This document shows positions 29,713 through 38,051 of a DNA stretch of 64,000 nucleotides, one piece after another. Origin of the DNA: Pseudoalteromonas sp. EB27 (GTDB taxonomy: Bacteria; Pseudomonadota; Gammaproteobacteria; Enterobacterales; Alteromonadaceae); contig NZ_MTQD01000007.1 of the NCBI RefSeq assembly GCF_001974875.1, positions 62,001 to 126,000 on the forward strand, given 5' to 3'. Both the position numbers and the translations under genes were made by a program. Numbering within the stretch: the stretch's first letter is position 1; each line of letters opens with the position of its first letter. The notes below the pieces were generated by a model. The model saw only the letters and a program-made list of their open reading frames with translations, did no database searches and had not been told where the DNA came from.

Positions 29713-32568
29713 ATGGCTAGGCATGATTTTACTCCAGCAGATAAAAGGTTATTAGCAGAACGAGTCGGTTTTCATTGCTCAAACCCTTCTTGTGGTGTTT
29801 CCACAATTGGACCATCTATTATTCCAAATGAAAAAGAATATGTAGGTGTCGCTGCTCATATTTATTCCGCCTCCATTGATAATGGACCAAGAGCCAATCC
29901 TAGCCTTTCAGAAGAGGAACGGAGTAATATTTCTAATGCTATTCACCTATGTAATAAATGTTCAACAATAATTGATAAAAACAAAGGTACGGGATATTCG
30001 GCAGAAGTTTTGTTTGGTTGGAAGTCATATTCTGAAGGCGTAGCAAAGTCAAGGATATATATTGAGAAGCCTTTTGTATTGTTTAAAACAGTGGACTTTC
30101 AATTTCTAGAAAGTGACTATTCAACAGCGTTATCTTGCACTGGCCTTAATGAGAAAAATGTTGAATCTTGCCCATCAAGCGAAGCAATCATTTCGGATAT
30201 TACTAATAAACTTCAATTAGCAAATAAATGTATTATTAAAGGGTGCAGTGGAAGTGGAAAATCATTATTAACTTACCAAGTTGCATATAACTTTTATAAG
30301 CAGGGTTACGCAGTATTTAGCATCCACAAAGAGTTATTTACAAATAACTTTACTCTTGCTTCACCTCAGGACAATTCTGTCTTAGTGATAGATGATGCAC
30401 AAATACTTGACCCTAAGTTTTTTGAGATTATTCTAAGTAGTGCATATAAAAGCTGCTTAATACTTGCTAATTGGAACTCAAGTACATCAATTGACGATGG
30501 CTTCTTAAGAAATTACCCTTTTGTTGAAATTTCACCAATATCTCAGGTCAAAATGCTGGAAAAGTATTGTTTAGAGAATAAAGATCAAATTTCAGAAACT
30601 TTAAAACTTATTGGTTTGAAAACTAACAAAAAAGACCATCACGATAGAATCGATGCTAGGATTTTTAGGGCTTCTAGAGAAAGTACCCCTTGGTTATTTA
30701 ATTATTCTTTAACTGAGGGGTGGAATGCTGCTAAACAAGATTTAGATTTATTAGAAAACGATCAAAAACTTAGCATGGCTGTTGTAACCGTCGCTATTTT
30801 TCAGTTTGCGACGTTAGATAATGGTGTTAGTAAGCAAACTATATTGACTGCACTGAAACAGTTCAATAATGATAGCCAATGGCTTCAAAAAGCCGAGACA
30901 GTATTAAACAAATATTGTGTGTCTATCGAAGGTAACATTAAGAACAAACACTACGAATACTCACGGCGAGTTTTGAAACTATTTCTGTCACAAAACAATT
31001 CCGCTGACGAATTAGAGTATCTTTTAAACCTTATCGCCTTTATTCTGAAAACAGATGCTTACCTCGCAGGTCATTCTAATTTGATTGAGTTTATCATATT
31101 TGATTTTAGAAGGGGGAAGTACGAATTAAATACACGAGGTATAACCGAAGAGGTTACTTTAAACCTTCTTGCTACCACAATTACAATACAAGATGCACCA
31201 GCGATAGTAACTAAATTAAACTCATTAATTCGACTTAATAAAGATGTTTTAAGCCTGTTGAAAAAAGACAGTTCCATACTTGAAAAATGGCTTCTAGATG
31301 TTTGCCGAAAAACTGCGTATCAATTAGGAAATTTGATTAACACTTTGTCCAATGAAGATAATAAATTTCTGACAGTATCTGAAAAGCATATTAAAGTTGT
31401 TTTTAACGCTATGATTAACGCCCAGATTGAAGATAGGTCTAGGTTTTCATATCTATTAAGCCGAATGCAGTTCTTTGTTGATGAAAAATGTAAGGACTAC
31501 CAAAAAAATCTATTTGAGACATCTACGTTTGAAATAAATGTATCAGCGTTTTCTAATGACACTGCTTGTTATCAGTTTTCAAAATTAATTGACGAATTAG
31601 CATACATAAATAGTGATTGGGTTGATGAACAAGTAAAAAATAATATAGAAGGTATAAGCGAACTATTGAACAAAGACTTAATGAATGCTTATAGTTCTTT
31701 AAGTGATTTGTTTAGCCACTACTTCGGTGTAACTGCTGCAATTTTAGGTATTAAGTTAACTGATTCGAGGCTAAAGAAAAGGGCGAAACGTCTAGCAAGT
31801 AAACTATCGATCAATTCAATTTTAGAAGCCTTTGAAAGCCTAGAGATAGTAGACGTACAAGAGTATGGAGATATAATGATATTTCTAGCCTTATACGATA
31901 TGAACAAATTAAAAGAAATATCAGATAAGTTTAATTACGATAGGCTTTTTGAACTTTATAAAAGCGATGATAAGTTAGACCATTATCACAGAGCACTTAT
32001 CGCTATATTGCAAAATGCAGATAGCCAGAATTACCAAGATTATGTTGCTAAAACAATCAAAAAGTACCAATATATTGATCAACTGTTTGTAGCTTTATCT
32101 CCTGATTTCTCTCTTAATGAAATTCAAAATGGTACAAGGTATAAAATGGATTTCGGAGGGCGGTTAGAGTGTAAAAATGAACTCCTAATATTAGCGGAAA
32201 TTATGAAAGAGGATGGTGGGATATCATTAGTCAAAAGAATACTTGAAGAAAATATTAGCGAAATTTCAGATGCGATTTTTGACAATGCAACGAACGTAGA
32301 CAAAACAAAATCCAAATTTTCTCTTTTAGTTTTTATACATAAAAACTTGCCAAGTATATTTAACGAAATTGTTAAAGACCAAGAAAATGTTCTTGTATTG
32401 ATAGAAAAAATTCGCCGGTTAATCAAAGGAAAAAAACAAGAAAAGGTGTTTGCTCAATTTTACGTATTCCTGCTAAAAAACTACTCTAATCAGCATGTAC
32501 CGCAAGTTGCAGAAATCGAAAAGCAATATCCAAGTATTATTAGGTTTGATATTACTCAATATGAATAA
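29713..32568 (+). CDS. HNH-like/P-loop NTPase protein, candidate anti-phage defence protein
   Basis: A 951-residue cytoplasmic protein. Residues 20-90 form an HNH-type zinc finger region: cysteines 22 and 27 (HCSNPSC), AAHI with His49, and an IHLCNKC segment (His78, Cys80, Cys83) followed by IID. The metal-binding His that usually follows CxxC is Ser84 here. A P-loop NTPase follows, with Walker A GCSGSGKS (177-184), Walker B VLVIDD (223-228) and a sensor-like LANWNS near 251-256. Residues 300-951 are largely helical, like the repeat tails of STAND sensors. An effector, a switch NTPase and a long sensor tail are the usual plan of single-protein immune systems; that role is inference. It is a lone gene with higher AT and a different codon flavour from its neighbours, flanked by direct repeats and an integrase remnant. 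Confidence 0.75.
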   Translation: MARHDFTPADKRLLAERVGFHCSNPSCGVSTIGPSIIPNEKEYVGVAAHIYSASIDNGPRANPSLSEEERSNISNAIHLCNKCSTIIDKNKGTGYSAEVLFGWKSYSEGVAKSRIYIEKPFVLFKTVDFQFLESDYSTALSCTGLNEKNVESCPSSEAIISDITNKLQLANKCIIKGCSGSGKSLLTYQVAYNFYKQGYAVFSIHKELFTNNFTLASPQDNSVLVIDDAQILDPKFFEIILSSAYKSCLILANWNSSTSIDDGFLRNYPFVEISPISQVKMLEKYCLENKDQISETLKLIGLKTNKKDHHDRIDARIFRASRESTPWLFNYSLTEGWNAAKQDLDLLENDQKLSMAVVTVAIFQFATLDNGVSKQTILTALKQFNNDSQWLQKAETVLNKYCVSIEGNIKNKHYEYSRRVLKLFLSQNNSADELEYLLNLIAFILKTDAYLAGHSNLIEFIIFDFRRGKYELNTRGITEEVTLNLLATTITIQDAPAIVTKLNSLIRLNKDVLSLLKKDSSILEKWLLDVCRKTAYQLGNLINTLSNEDNKFLTVSEKHIKVVFNAMINAQIEDRSRFSYLLSRMQFFVDEKCKDYQKNLFETSTFEINVSAFSNDTACYQFSKLIDELAYINSDWVDEQVKNNIEGISELLNKDLMNAYSSLSDLFSHYFGVTAAILGIKLTDSRLKKRAKRLASKLSINSILEAFESLEIVDVQEYGDIMIFLALYDMNKLKEISDKFNYDRLFELYKSDDKLDHYHRALIAILQNADSQNYQDYVAKTIKKYQYIDQLFVALSPDFSLNEIQNGTRYKMDFGGRLECKNELLILAEIMKEDGGISLVKRILEENISEISDAIFDNATNVDKTKSKFSLLVFIHKNLPSIFNEIVKDQENVLVLIEKIRRLIKGKKQEKVFAQFYVFLLKNYSNQHVPQVAEIEKQYPSIIRFDITQYE

Positions 32569-32578
32569 AAGCCGATTA

Positions 32579-32689
32579 TTACACTAGTTCTACAGCATTA
32601 AGGAGGGTTGTAGGTGAAGTAGCCAAATAATGAGCCGTAGCTTGAATTGATTTATGACCTGCTAATTCCTTGATAACATGAATACCAAC
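32579..32689 (-). pseudogene. Remnant of a tyrosine recombinase (integrase) C-terminus
   Basis: Read on the minus strand, 36 codons ending in TAA give VGIHVIKELAGHKSIQATAHYL and a short tail. IKELAGHKSIQATAHYL is the conserved C-terminal box of phage-type integrases, with the GH pair and the nucleophile Tyr. The frame closes just upstream, and no N-terminal part is present. It ends 11 bases from the stop of the 951-residue gene, so it marks an old integration event. It is too short to be active. Confidence 0.85.
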
Positions 32690-32721
32690 TCAGCTATCAC
32701 AAAGTTTTAAAGTTTAGGACA

Positions 32722-32749
32722 CCCATCAATTGAAAAATAAAATTCATGG
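32722..32749 (+). repeat. Right imperfect direct repeat (att-like)
   Basis: The copy begins CCCATCAATTG and ends with AATAAAATTCATGG, identical to the last 14 bases of the left copy at 29363-29390. The upstream bases AAAGTTTAGGACA also resemble AAATTTAGAA before the left copy. Confidence 0.45.
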
Positions 32750-32775
32750 CTTTCCAAAGTTTTAGCATTAGGCTA

Positions 32776-32791
32776 ACTTTGTGCACAAAGT
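32776..32791. repeat. Perfect 16-bp palindrome
   Basis: ACTTTGTGCACAAAGT is a perfect palindrome with no loop. It lies in gene-poor DNA near the right direct repeat and could be an operator or a recombination site; no factor can be named. Confidence 0.5.
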
Positions 32792-32879
32792 GATCATTAA
32801 CAATTATATGATGAATGACGGCTATGGTGGTTTTGCGACCATCAGTATAGACTTAAATTCAAATACTGAATGTCCGCAA

Positions 32880-32927
32880 ATGGCACTTAGCAGCCATAAA
32901 TATACGAATCAAACATCAACAAAAAGG
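32880..32927 (-). repeat. First copy of a duplicated intergenic repeat
   Basis: ATGGCACTTAGCAG, CATAAA and CGAATCAAACATCAACAAAAA are shared with 33423-33467, with one substitution and a short indel. The similarity reaches back into TGTCCG/TATCCG before each copy. The sequence looks like a short dispersed intergenic repeat. Confidence 0.75.
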
Positions 32928-33210
32928 TAAGAAAATGAGGTCGCCTTTGCTAATTTCTATTTAAATGACAGCAAGTCGCACTTTGCTGAAGCGTGCTGTG
33001 AGCGAGAATCAGTCATTGAGTGAGTAATTAATTAATGACTACTTCCCCCCTTTTTTATATGTTCAAATAACCCATCATAAGCATAATATATATAGCTAGC
33101 AATAACTTATGCTTTTTGCTATTAATAGAAGCTAATAAAATAAGGACGTTTTCGCTTAAAAATAGAGAAAGAGTCCTCTGATAAAGCATTTATATTTAAA
33201 GGAGTGTTAC

Positions 33211-33387
33211 ATGGAGTATAAGTTTATTGCAGTTTCTCAAATCTGGGCTACAGGTGGTATGTTAAATAGAGCAAACGCTAAAGCAAACGAGTTGGCAAGA
33301 GATGGGTGGGTGTTATCAAAAATGGAAAAAGGCTTTAGTGGTTTTTTATTTGCAACTTTATATCTAGCCTTTGAGCGTAAAATTTAA
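33211..33387 (+). CDS. DUF4177-like small protein (58 aa)
   Basis: An ATG at 33211 has a good ribosome site (AAAGGAG, spacing 6) and opens a 58-codon frame. It starts MEYKFIAVSQ, has ANELARDGWVLSKM in the middle and ends LAFERKI. The order of a YKF start strand, an 'LA..GW.L' helix turn and a final strand ending in RK matches DUF4177 proteins, common on phages and in bacterial genomes; the function is unknown. It lies between the two copies of the 46-bp repeat, so it may have arrived with that duplication. Confidence 0.6.
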   Translation: MEYKFIAVSQIWATGGMLNRANAKANELARDGWVLSKMEKGFSGFLFATLYLAFERKI

Positions 33388-33422
33388 ATATAACAAGCGA
33401 CTAAGGTTTCGATTATCCGATC

Positions 33423-33467
33423 ATGGCACTTAGCAGTCATAAACGAATCAAACATCAACAAAAAAGG
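33423..33467 (-). repeat. Second copy of the duplicated intergenic repeat
   Basis: This copy runs into the terminator of the S46 peptidase gene (33460-33488). Because this copy adjoins the core gene, it is probably the original, and the copy at 32880 the duplicate (inference). Confidence 0.7.
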
Positions 33468-33488
33468 CGCTTCCTTTACGGTAAGCGC
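33460..33488 (-). terminator. Terminator of the S46 peptidase gene
   Basis: Read on the minus strand, GCGCTT and AAGCGC form a stem with a 10-base loop followed by CC and six Ts. Confidence 0.8.
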
Positions 33489-33511
33489 TCTTCTCTTATC
33501 TCACCAATTAC

Positions 33512-35682
33512 TTATTTTACAATTGTCATTTCGTCTAACAAGTTTTGTGCATTATCTACTTTATCCATTACCCACAGCATGTAGCGTGAATCAACGTGGA
33601 TTGAGCGATTAAGCTCAGGGTTGTAATCCCAGTCACCAATAATACTTTCGTAAACACCGTCGAACAGTAAGCCTACAAGCTCTGCTTTACCGTTAAGTGT
33701 TGGCGAACCTGAGTTACCACCGGTAGTGTCTACATTTGATAAAAAGTTAACGGGTACTGTATTCATGCCACCCGTGTAATCACCGTAAAGCTTGGCTTTA
33801 ATTTGCTCTTGTAACTTTTTAGGTGCATTAAATGGGTCAACATCGGTGTTTTTAGCAAGTAATCCTTCAAGCGATGTAAACGGTGTTGCTACCAAGCCAT
33901 CTTGAGGTGAATAGCCACCTACAGTGCCATAGGTTACTCGTAATGTGCTGTTAGCATCGGCGTATACCGGTTTGTTTTTAGCTTTGTTAAGCGCAATGAT
34001 TGCGCTCATTAGCTCTGGGCGAGCGGCTTGTAATTTACCTGCCAGTGCCTTTGATTTATCTTCCTCAGCTTTCATTACTTTAAAGATTGCTTTAGCGTAC
34101 TGCACAAATGGGTCTTGGCTTTGATTTAGCTGGCTAAACGATTGCTCAAATAATGAATTGCGAACAGTGGCATTATCGAGTCTTAACTGCTCATACATGC
34201 TATCAAGTAACGCGCTTTGGGTTGCTTTATCAAACCCATTTTGTACTTTAAATACGTTATCAACGTCGCTAAAACGCTCTTCTTTTGGAAGTGCTGCATA
34301 CAGTTCTAAAAAGTGCAGTAAAATAGCTTTGTCTACTTTGCTATCATAACGGCGCGTCATGCGCTCAAGCCCTGCTTTAATGCGAGGTAAGTCACGTTCT
34401 TGATAACCAGATTCGCGTTCGCTATTTGGCTTTTGTTTTTCATAAGCTAAACGGTATAAACGTCGTGCTGTGCTGATCATTTGTGAGCGGTGTACATAAC
34501 CTAACATACGGTCGCGTTCACTGTGCTCTTGTGATTGTGCAATTAGCTCAGATAGCTCACCTAATACGCTTCCGTATTGTTCTTTACGCTCACCATCACT
34601 ATTGATCCATTGTGTTAACTCTTGCTCAAACTGTTTTTTGCGCTCAAGCATAGTGCCTTTTTTGAAGCTTTCGATCATCGAACCAAAGTTTTTAATATAG
34701 TTGTTATAACCTGCAATGGTGCTTTCGTAAGCAATACGCGCTTTACTGCCGTCTTCTGAGTTTTCTTCGATAAGCGACACGTATTTTGAGTTATGAACAC
34801 GTGCTTTAGGGTAGCTGTCGTTAAATACGTTATCTACCTCTGTTGCTATACGGTAGCGGTTAGTACGTCCTGGGTAGCCTGTAACCATTACAAAGTCGCC
34901 TTCTTGCACGCCTTTGGCACTTACTTTTAGGTAAGAGTCAGGTACGTAAGGTACGTTGTCTTCGCTGTACTCTGCAGGTTTTCCATCTTTGCCTACATAA
35001 GCGCGGTAAAAACCAAAGTCGCCTGTGTGGCGCGGCCACATCCAATTATCTATATCGCCGCCGTATTTACCTACGCCTATTGCCGGTGCATAAGTTAAGC
35101 GTACGTCTTTAATTTCAAGTGACTTAATTAGGTAAAACTCTAAACCACCATGAAACGAATACACATTACAGCGATAGCTTTCGTCGGCTTCACACTGGGC
35201 TACTAGCGCTTTTTCATTTTTTCGAGTGCGTCGTACCGTGCTTTTGCTGTTAGCTCGTTAGTACCTTTAATTACTTCATCTGTTACGTTGGTAACCGTTT
35301 TTGTTACATAGACGCGTGAGCCTGGCGCTGCAGGTAAATCCTCAGCAGGACTTTTAGCTAAAAAGCCATTTTCTAAAATATTGTTCTCAGGCGTTGAGTT
35401 GTACTGAACCGAGCCATAAACACAGTGATGGTTTGACACAACTAAACCCTTAGGCGATACAAACGATGCTGTACAACCACCTAGGCTAATTACTGCATTC
35501 ATTGGGAATTCGGTTAACTTAGAAATAGATTCAACATCAATTTCAAGCCCTTTGGCTTTTAATATTGATTCTAACTCTGGAAGTTGGTGTGGTTGCCACA
35601 TACCTTCGTCGGCTATGGCACTACTTGAAAGTGATAGTGCAAATGTGGCAGCTAATGTAGCTACAAGAGGTTTTAAACGCAT
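33512..35682 (-). pseudogene. S46-family dipeptidyl-peptidase gene broken by a frameshift
   Basis: Two frames together encode one DPP7/DPP11-like periplasmic serine peptidase of about 720 residues. The first (35203-35682) has a signal peptide ending AIA, the SLGGCTASFVSPKGLVVSNHHC segment in two halves with the catalytic His, and stops after EKMKKR. The second (33512 to about 35200) holds RHTGDFGFYR with the catalytic Asp and TGGNSGSPTLNG with the catalytic Ser. Reading frames join exactly if one A is added to the A6 run at about 35217-35222 (sense), giving EKNEKALVAQC. Both parts look otherwise intact, so the break is recent or is a sequencing error. An active enzyme would release dipeptides from peptides in the periplasm. 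Confidence 0.88.
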
Positions 35683-35780
35683 TATAGAATCCTTTTTATT
35701 TGTTTCTATAACAGGTTACTCGCGATGGGACAATAAGGTCAATAGCCGTGCAATGAATTGTTACAATCGAGTGTTTAACC

Positions 35781-37871
35781 TTACTTTTTATCAAAATTCA
35801 TCGAAAAATCAAGAAACTGTTTTGCTGGTATTGGTTTACTAAAATAGAAGCCTTGCATAAAATCACAACCCAATTCGTTCAATAAAGTATGCTGCTCTTT
35901 TGTTTCTACACCTTCGGCTACCACTGTCAGTCCTAAGCTGTGCGACATAGCAATAATTGCCTTTACGAGATTACAATCTTCATTGTTTAGCACAATGCCG
36001 TCAATAAAACTTCTATCTATTTTGAGTACATTAAAAGGATACTCTCTTAAATAACTTAATGACGAATAACCTGTACCAAAGTCATCCATTGATAAGTTAA
36101 TGCCTAACGCTGTAATTTCGGTCAGTATATCAACAACATTTGTGTGGCAACTCATCAATACTCCCTCAGTTATTTCAAGCTCTAAACTTTCGGGGTTTAC
36201 GTTTGCTTCACTCAATGAGTTTTGAATAAAACTGAGTAGTCCTACGTCTCTAAATTGGCGAGGTGATAAGTTAACAGCCATTGTATATTTTTGTTGGCGT
36301 TTACAGGTACTTTGCCATGTGTTTAAAAAGTGTAAAGCTTGGCTAATTACAAACTTGCCAATAGGTACAATTAATCCTGTATTTTCGGCAATAGGTATAA
36401 ACTCATCAGGTGTTACATTACCTAACACAGGGTTATGCCAACGTAATAACGCTTCTGCACCAATGATGTGTTTATTTTTGGCGTCAAATTGGGGCTGGTA
36501 GAATAGCTCGAATTCATTGCGTTCAAGGGCGTCACGCATCTGCTCTTCTATTACTAGTCGGCGCTGAATAATTACGTTCATTTTTTTAGTAAAAAATGAA
36601 TAAGTATTACGACCATATGATTTTGCTTGATACATTGCTGTATCGGCATTTCGTAGTAAATCAGCAACGGTTGTACCATTTTCTGGGTATATGGCTACAC
36701 CAATACTCGCTGTTAGTATGTGTTCCCGGCCCTCAATTTTAAAAGGGGCTCTAAAGTTATTGACCAGTTTTTCAGTAATTTTTAGCGCTGCATGGTGATC
36801 AGTTATACCTCGTAGTAATACGATAAACTCATCTCCACCTAGGCGCCCTACCGTGTCGTCTTTTCGCAGTGCCTCTTGCAGCCTTTGCGCTGATTCAATT
36901 AAAAGTTTGTCTCCTGTTTCATGGCCTAAAGAGTCATTTATTTTTTTAAAATCATCTAAATCCAAAAACAGTACTGCCGCTTTCTCGTTATTTCTTTGTG
37001 CTTCAATAAGTAATTGCGACAAACGATCAAGTGCTAAAAAACGATTTGGGAGTAAAGTTAAGCTATCGTAATACGCTTGATGTCTAATTACTTCATCTGA
37101 TTTATGCTGTTCTGTAATATCTCGAATAATAACCATTAACTGGTTATGTTCTGTTATTTTATTTATTCTTGCTTCAAAAAAAACGAGCCCATGGGGCAAA
37201 GCTAGCTCGTATTTAAAGCTCATCATCTGCTCTTTTTCTAATACAAGGCTGATATAAGTTTCAAATTTTTTGGCTACTTCCTCAGGTAATACATCTCCCA
37301 TCTTTTTACCAATAAACTGCATTGGCTTGGTATAAAGATCGGTTTCATTGCTCGCATGATACTCCAGGATAGTTCCATCATTTTCCATCAGGAAAAATAA
37401 ATCAGGGATTGCCCCAAAAATGGTTTTTAGCATATCCTCATTAAATGAAGCCTCTGCTTGTGCTTTTTTCACATCCGACAAATCGATATCAATACAGTAC
37501 ATTTGTTTTGTATTATATTGATTTATAAACATAACATGGCTGGAAAAAACCGATACGTTGTTTCCATCCTTGTCTTGTAAGATAATTTCAGACGCTGGAA
37601 TTTCTATATCTTTTTTTACCCAATCACTGTGCGCGTCAATAACAAATTCACACATTGGCTCTGGAATTATAAGATCTTCTATTTTTTTCCCTATGGCTTC
37701 TTCTTTGGTATAGCCATAAAGTCGCTCACTGCCTTCATTCCAATAAATAACACGACGTTCATTGTCATAACCTTGAACAGAAATAACATTTACTGCATCA
37801 AATAACTGATGCAAATAGTCGTTAATTACAAATTGATGGGTTAAGTTTGAAGTCGGGTTATCTGATTTCAT
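35781..37871 (-). CDS. PAS-PAS-GGDEF-EAL cyclic-di-GMP signalling protein
   Basis: Cytoplasmic, no membrane segment. PAS domains lie at about 15-135 (with YWNEGSERLYGYT) and 145-255. The diguanylate cyclase domain has an intact GGDEF at 345-349, and the phosphodiesterase domain has an intact EAL motif in GAEALLRWHNP near 471-481, with DDFGTGYSSLSYL and KIDRSFI further on. Both activities are therefore possible; proteins of this plan often act mainly as phosphodiesterases. The signal sensed by the PAS domains is unknown. It is a lone gene after an M61 peptidase terminator. Confidence 0.93.
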   Translation of the reverse strand: MKSDNPTSNLTHQFVINDYLHQLFDAVNVISVQGYDNERRVIYWNEGSERLYGYTKEEAIGKKIEDLIIPEPMCEFVIDAHSDWVKKDIEIPASEIILQDKDGNNVSVFSSHVMFINQYNTKQMYCIDIDLSDVKKAQAEASFNEDMLKTIFGAIPDLFFLMENDGTILEYHASNETDLYTKPMQFIGKKMGDVLPEEVAKKFETYISLVLEKEQMMSFKYELALPHGLVFFEARINKITEHNQLMVIIRDITEQHKSDEVIRHQAYYDSLTLLPNRFLALDRLSQLLIEAQRNNEKAAVLFLDLDDFKKINDSLGHETGDKLLIESAQRLQEALRKDDTVGRLGGDEFIVLLRGITDHHAALKITEKLVNNFRAPFKIEGREHILTASIGVAIYPENGTTVADLLRNADTAMYQAKSYGRNTYSFFTKKMNVIIQRRLVIEEQMRDALERNEFELFYQPQFDAKNKHIIGAEALLRWHNPVLGNVTPDEFIPIAENTGLIVPIGKFVISQALHFLNTWQSTCKRQQKYTMAVNLSPRQFRDVGLLSFIQNSLSEANVNPESLELEITEGVLMSCHTNVVDILTEITALGINLSMDDFGTGYSSLSYLREYPFNVLKIDRSFIDGIVLNNEDCNLVKAIIAMSHSLGLTVVAEGVETKEQHTLLNELGCDFMQGFYFSKPIPAKQFLDFSMNFDKK

Positions 37872-37985
37872 TTTGAGGCTATATCCATAATAATTTTATT
37901 TAATAATAGAGAAATACTAAATAATAATTAAATTTAACTTTAATGTTAAATTTCCATGTACATTTTATACGTCATTATGCAAAAC

Positions 37986-38011
37986 AAAAAAAGAGCCGAA
38001 GCTCTTTTTTT
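37986..38011 (-). terminator. Rho-independent terminator of the M61 peptidase gene
   Basis: AAAAAAAGAGC-CGAA-GCTCTTTTTTT, symmetric, lies 41 bases beyond the M61 stop on the minus strand. Confidence 0.9.
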
Positions 38012-38051
38012 AATGGTAGTTATTTATATTTAAACACTATAAAAACTGAGT

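Larger units (their letters stand above)
32750..33210. other. Intergenic region right of the integrase remnant
   Basis: It contains the palindrome at 32776-32791 and the first copy of a dispersed repeat at 32880-32927. Short plus-strand frames at 32809-32930 and near 32960 have no ribosome site or family support. I see nothing else of note. Confidence 0.45.

Noticed and set aside
32809..32930. Plus-strand frame of about 40 codons covering the first repeat copy
   Set aside because: Part of it lies in the dispersed repeat, it has no ribosome site, and the sequence resembles no protein.
35203..35235. Programmed -1 frameshift in the S46 gene
   Set aside because: The run near the stop is G AAA AAG, not the A AAA AAG heptamer, and I saw no clear downstream structure; a lost base in the nearby A6 run explains the family sequence better.
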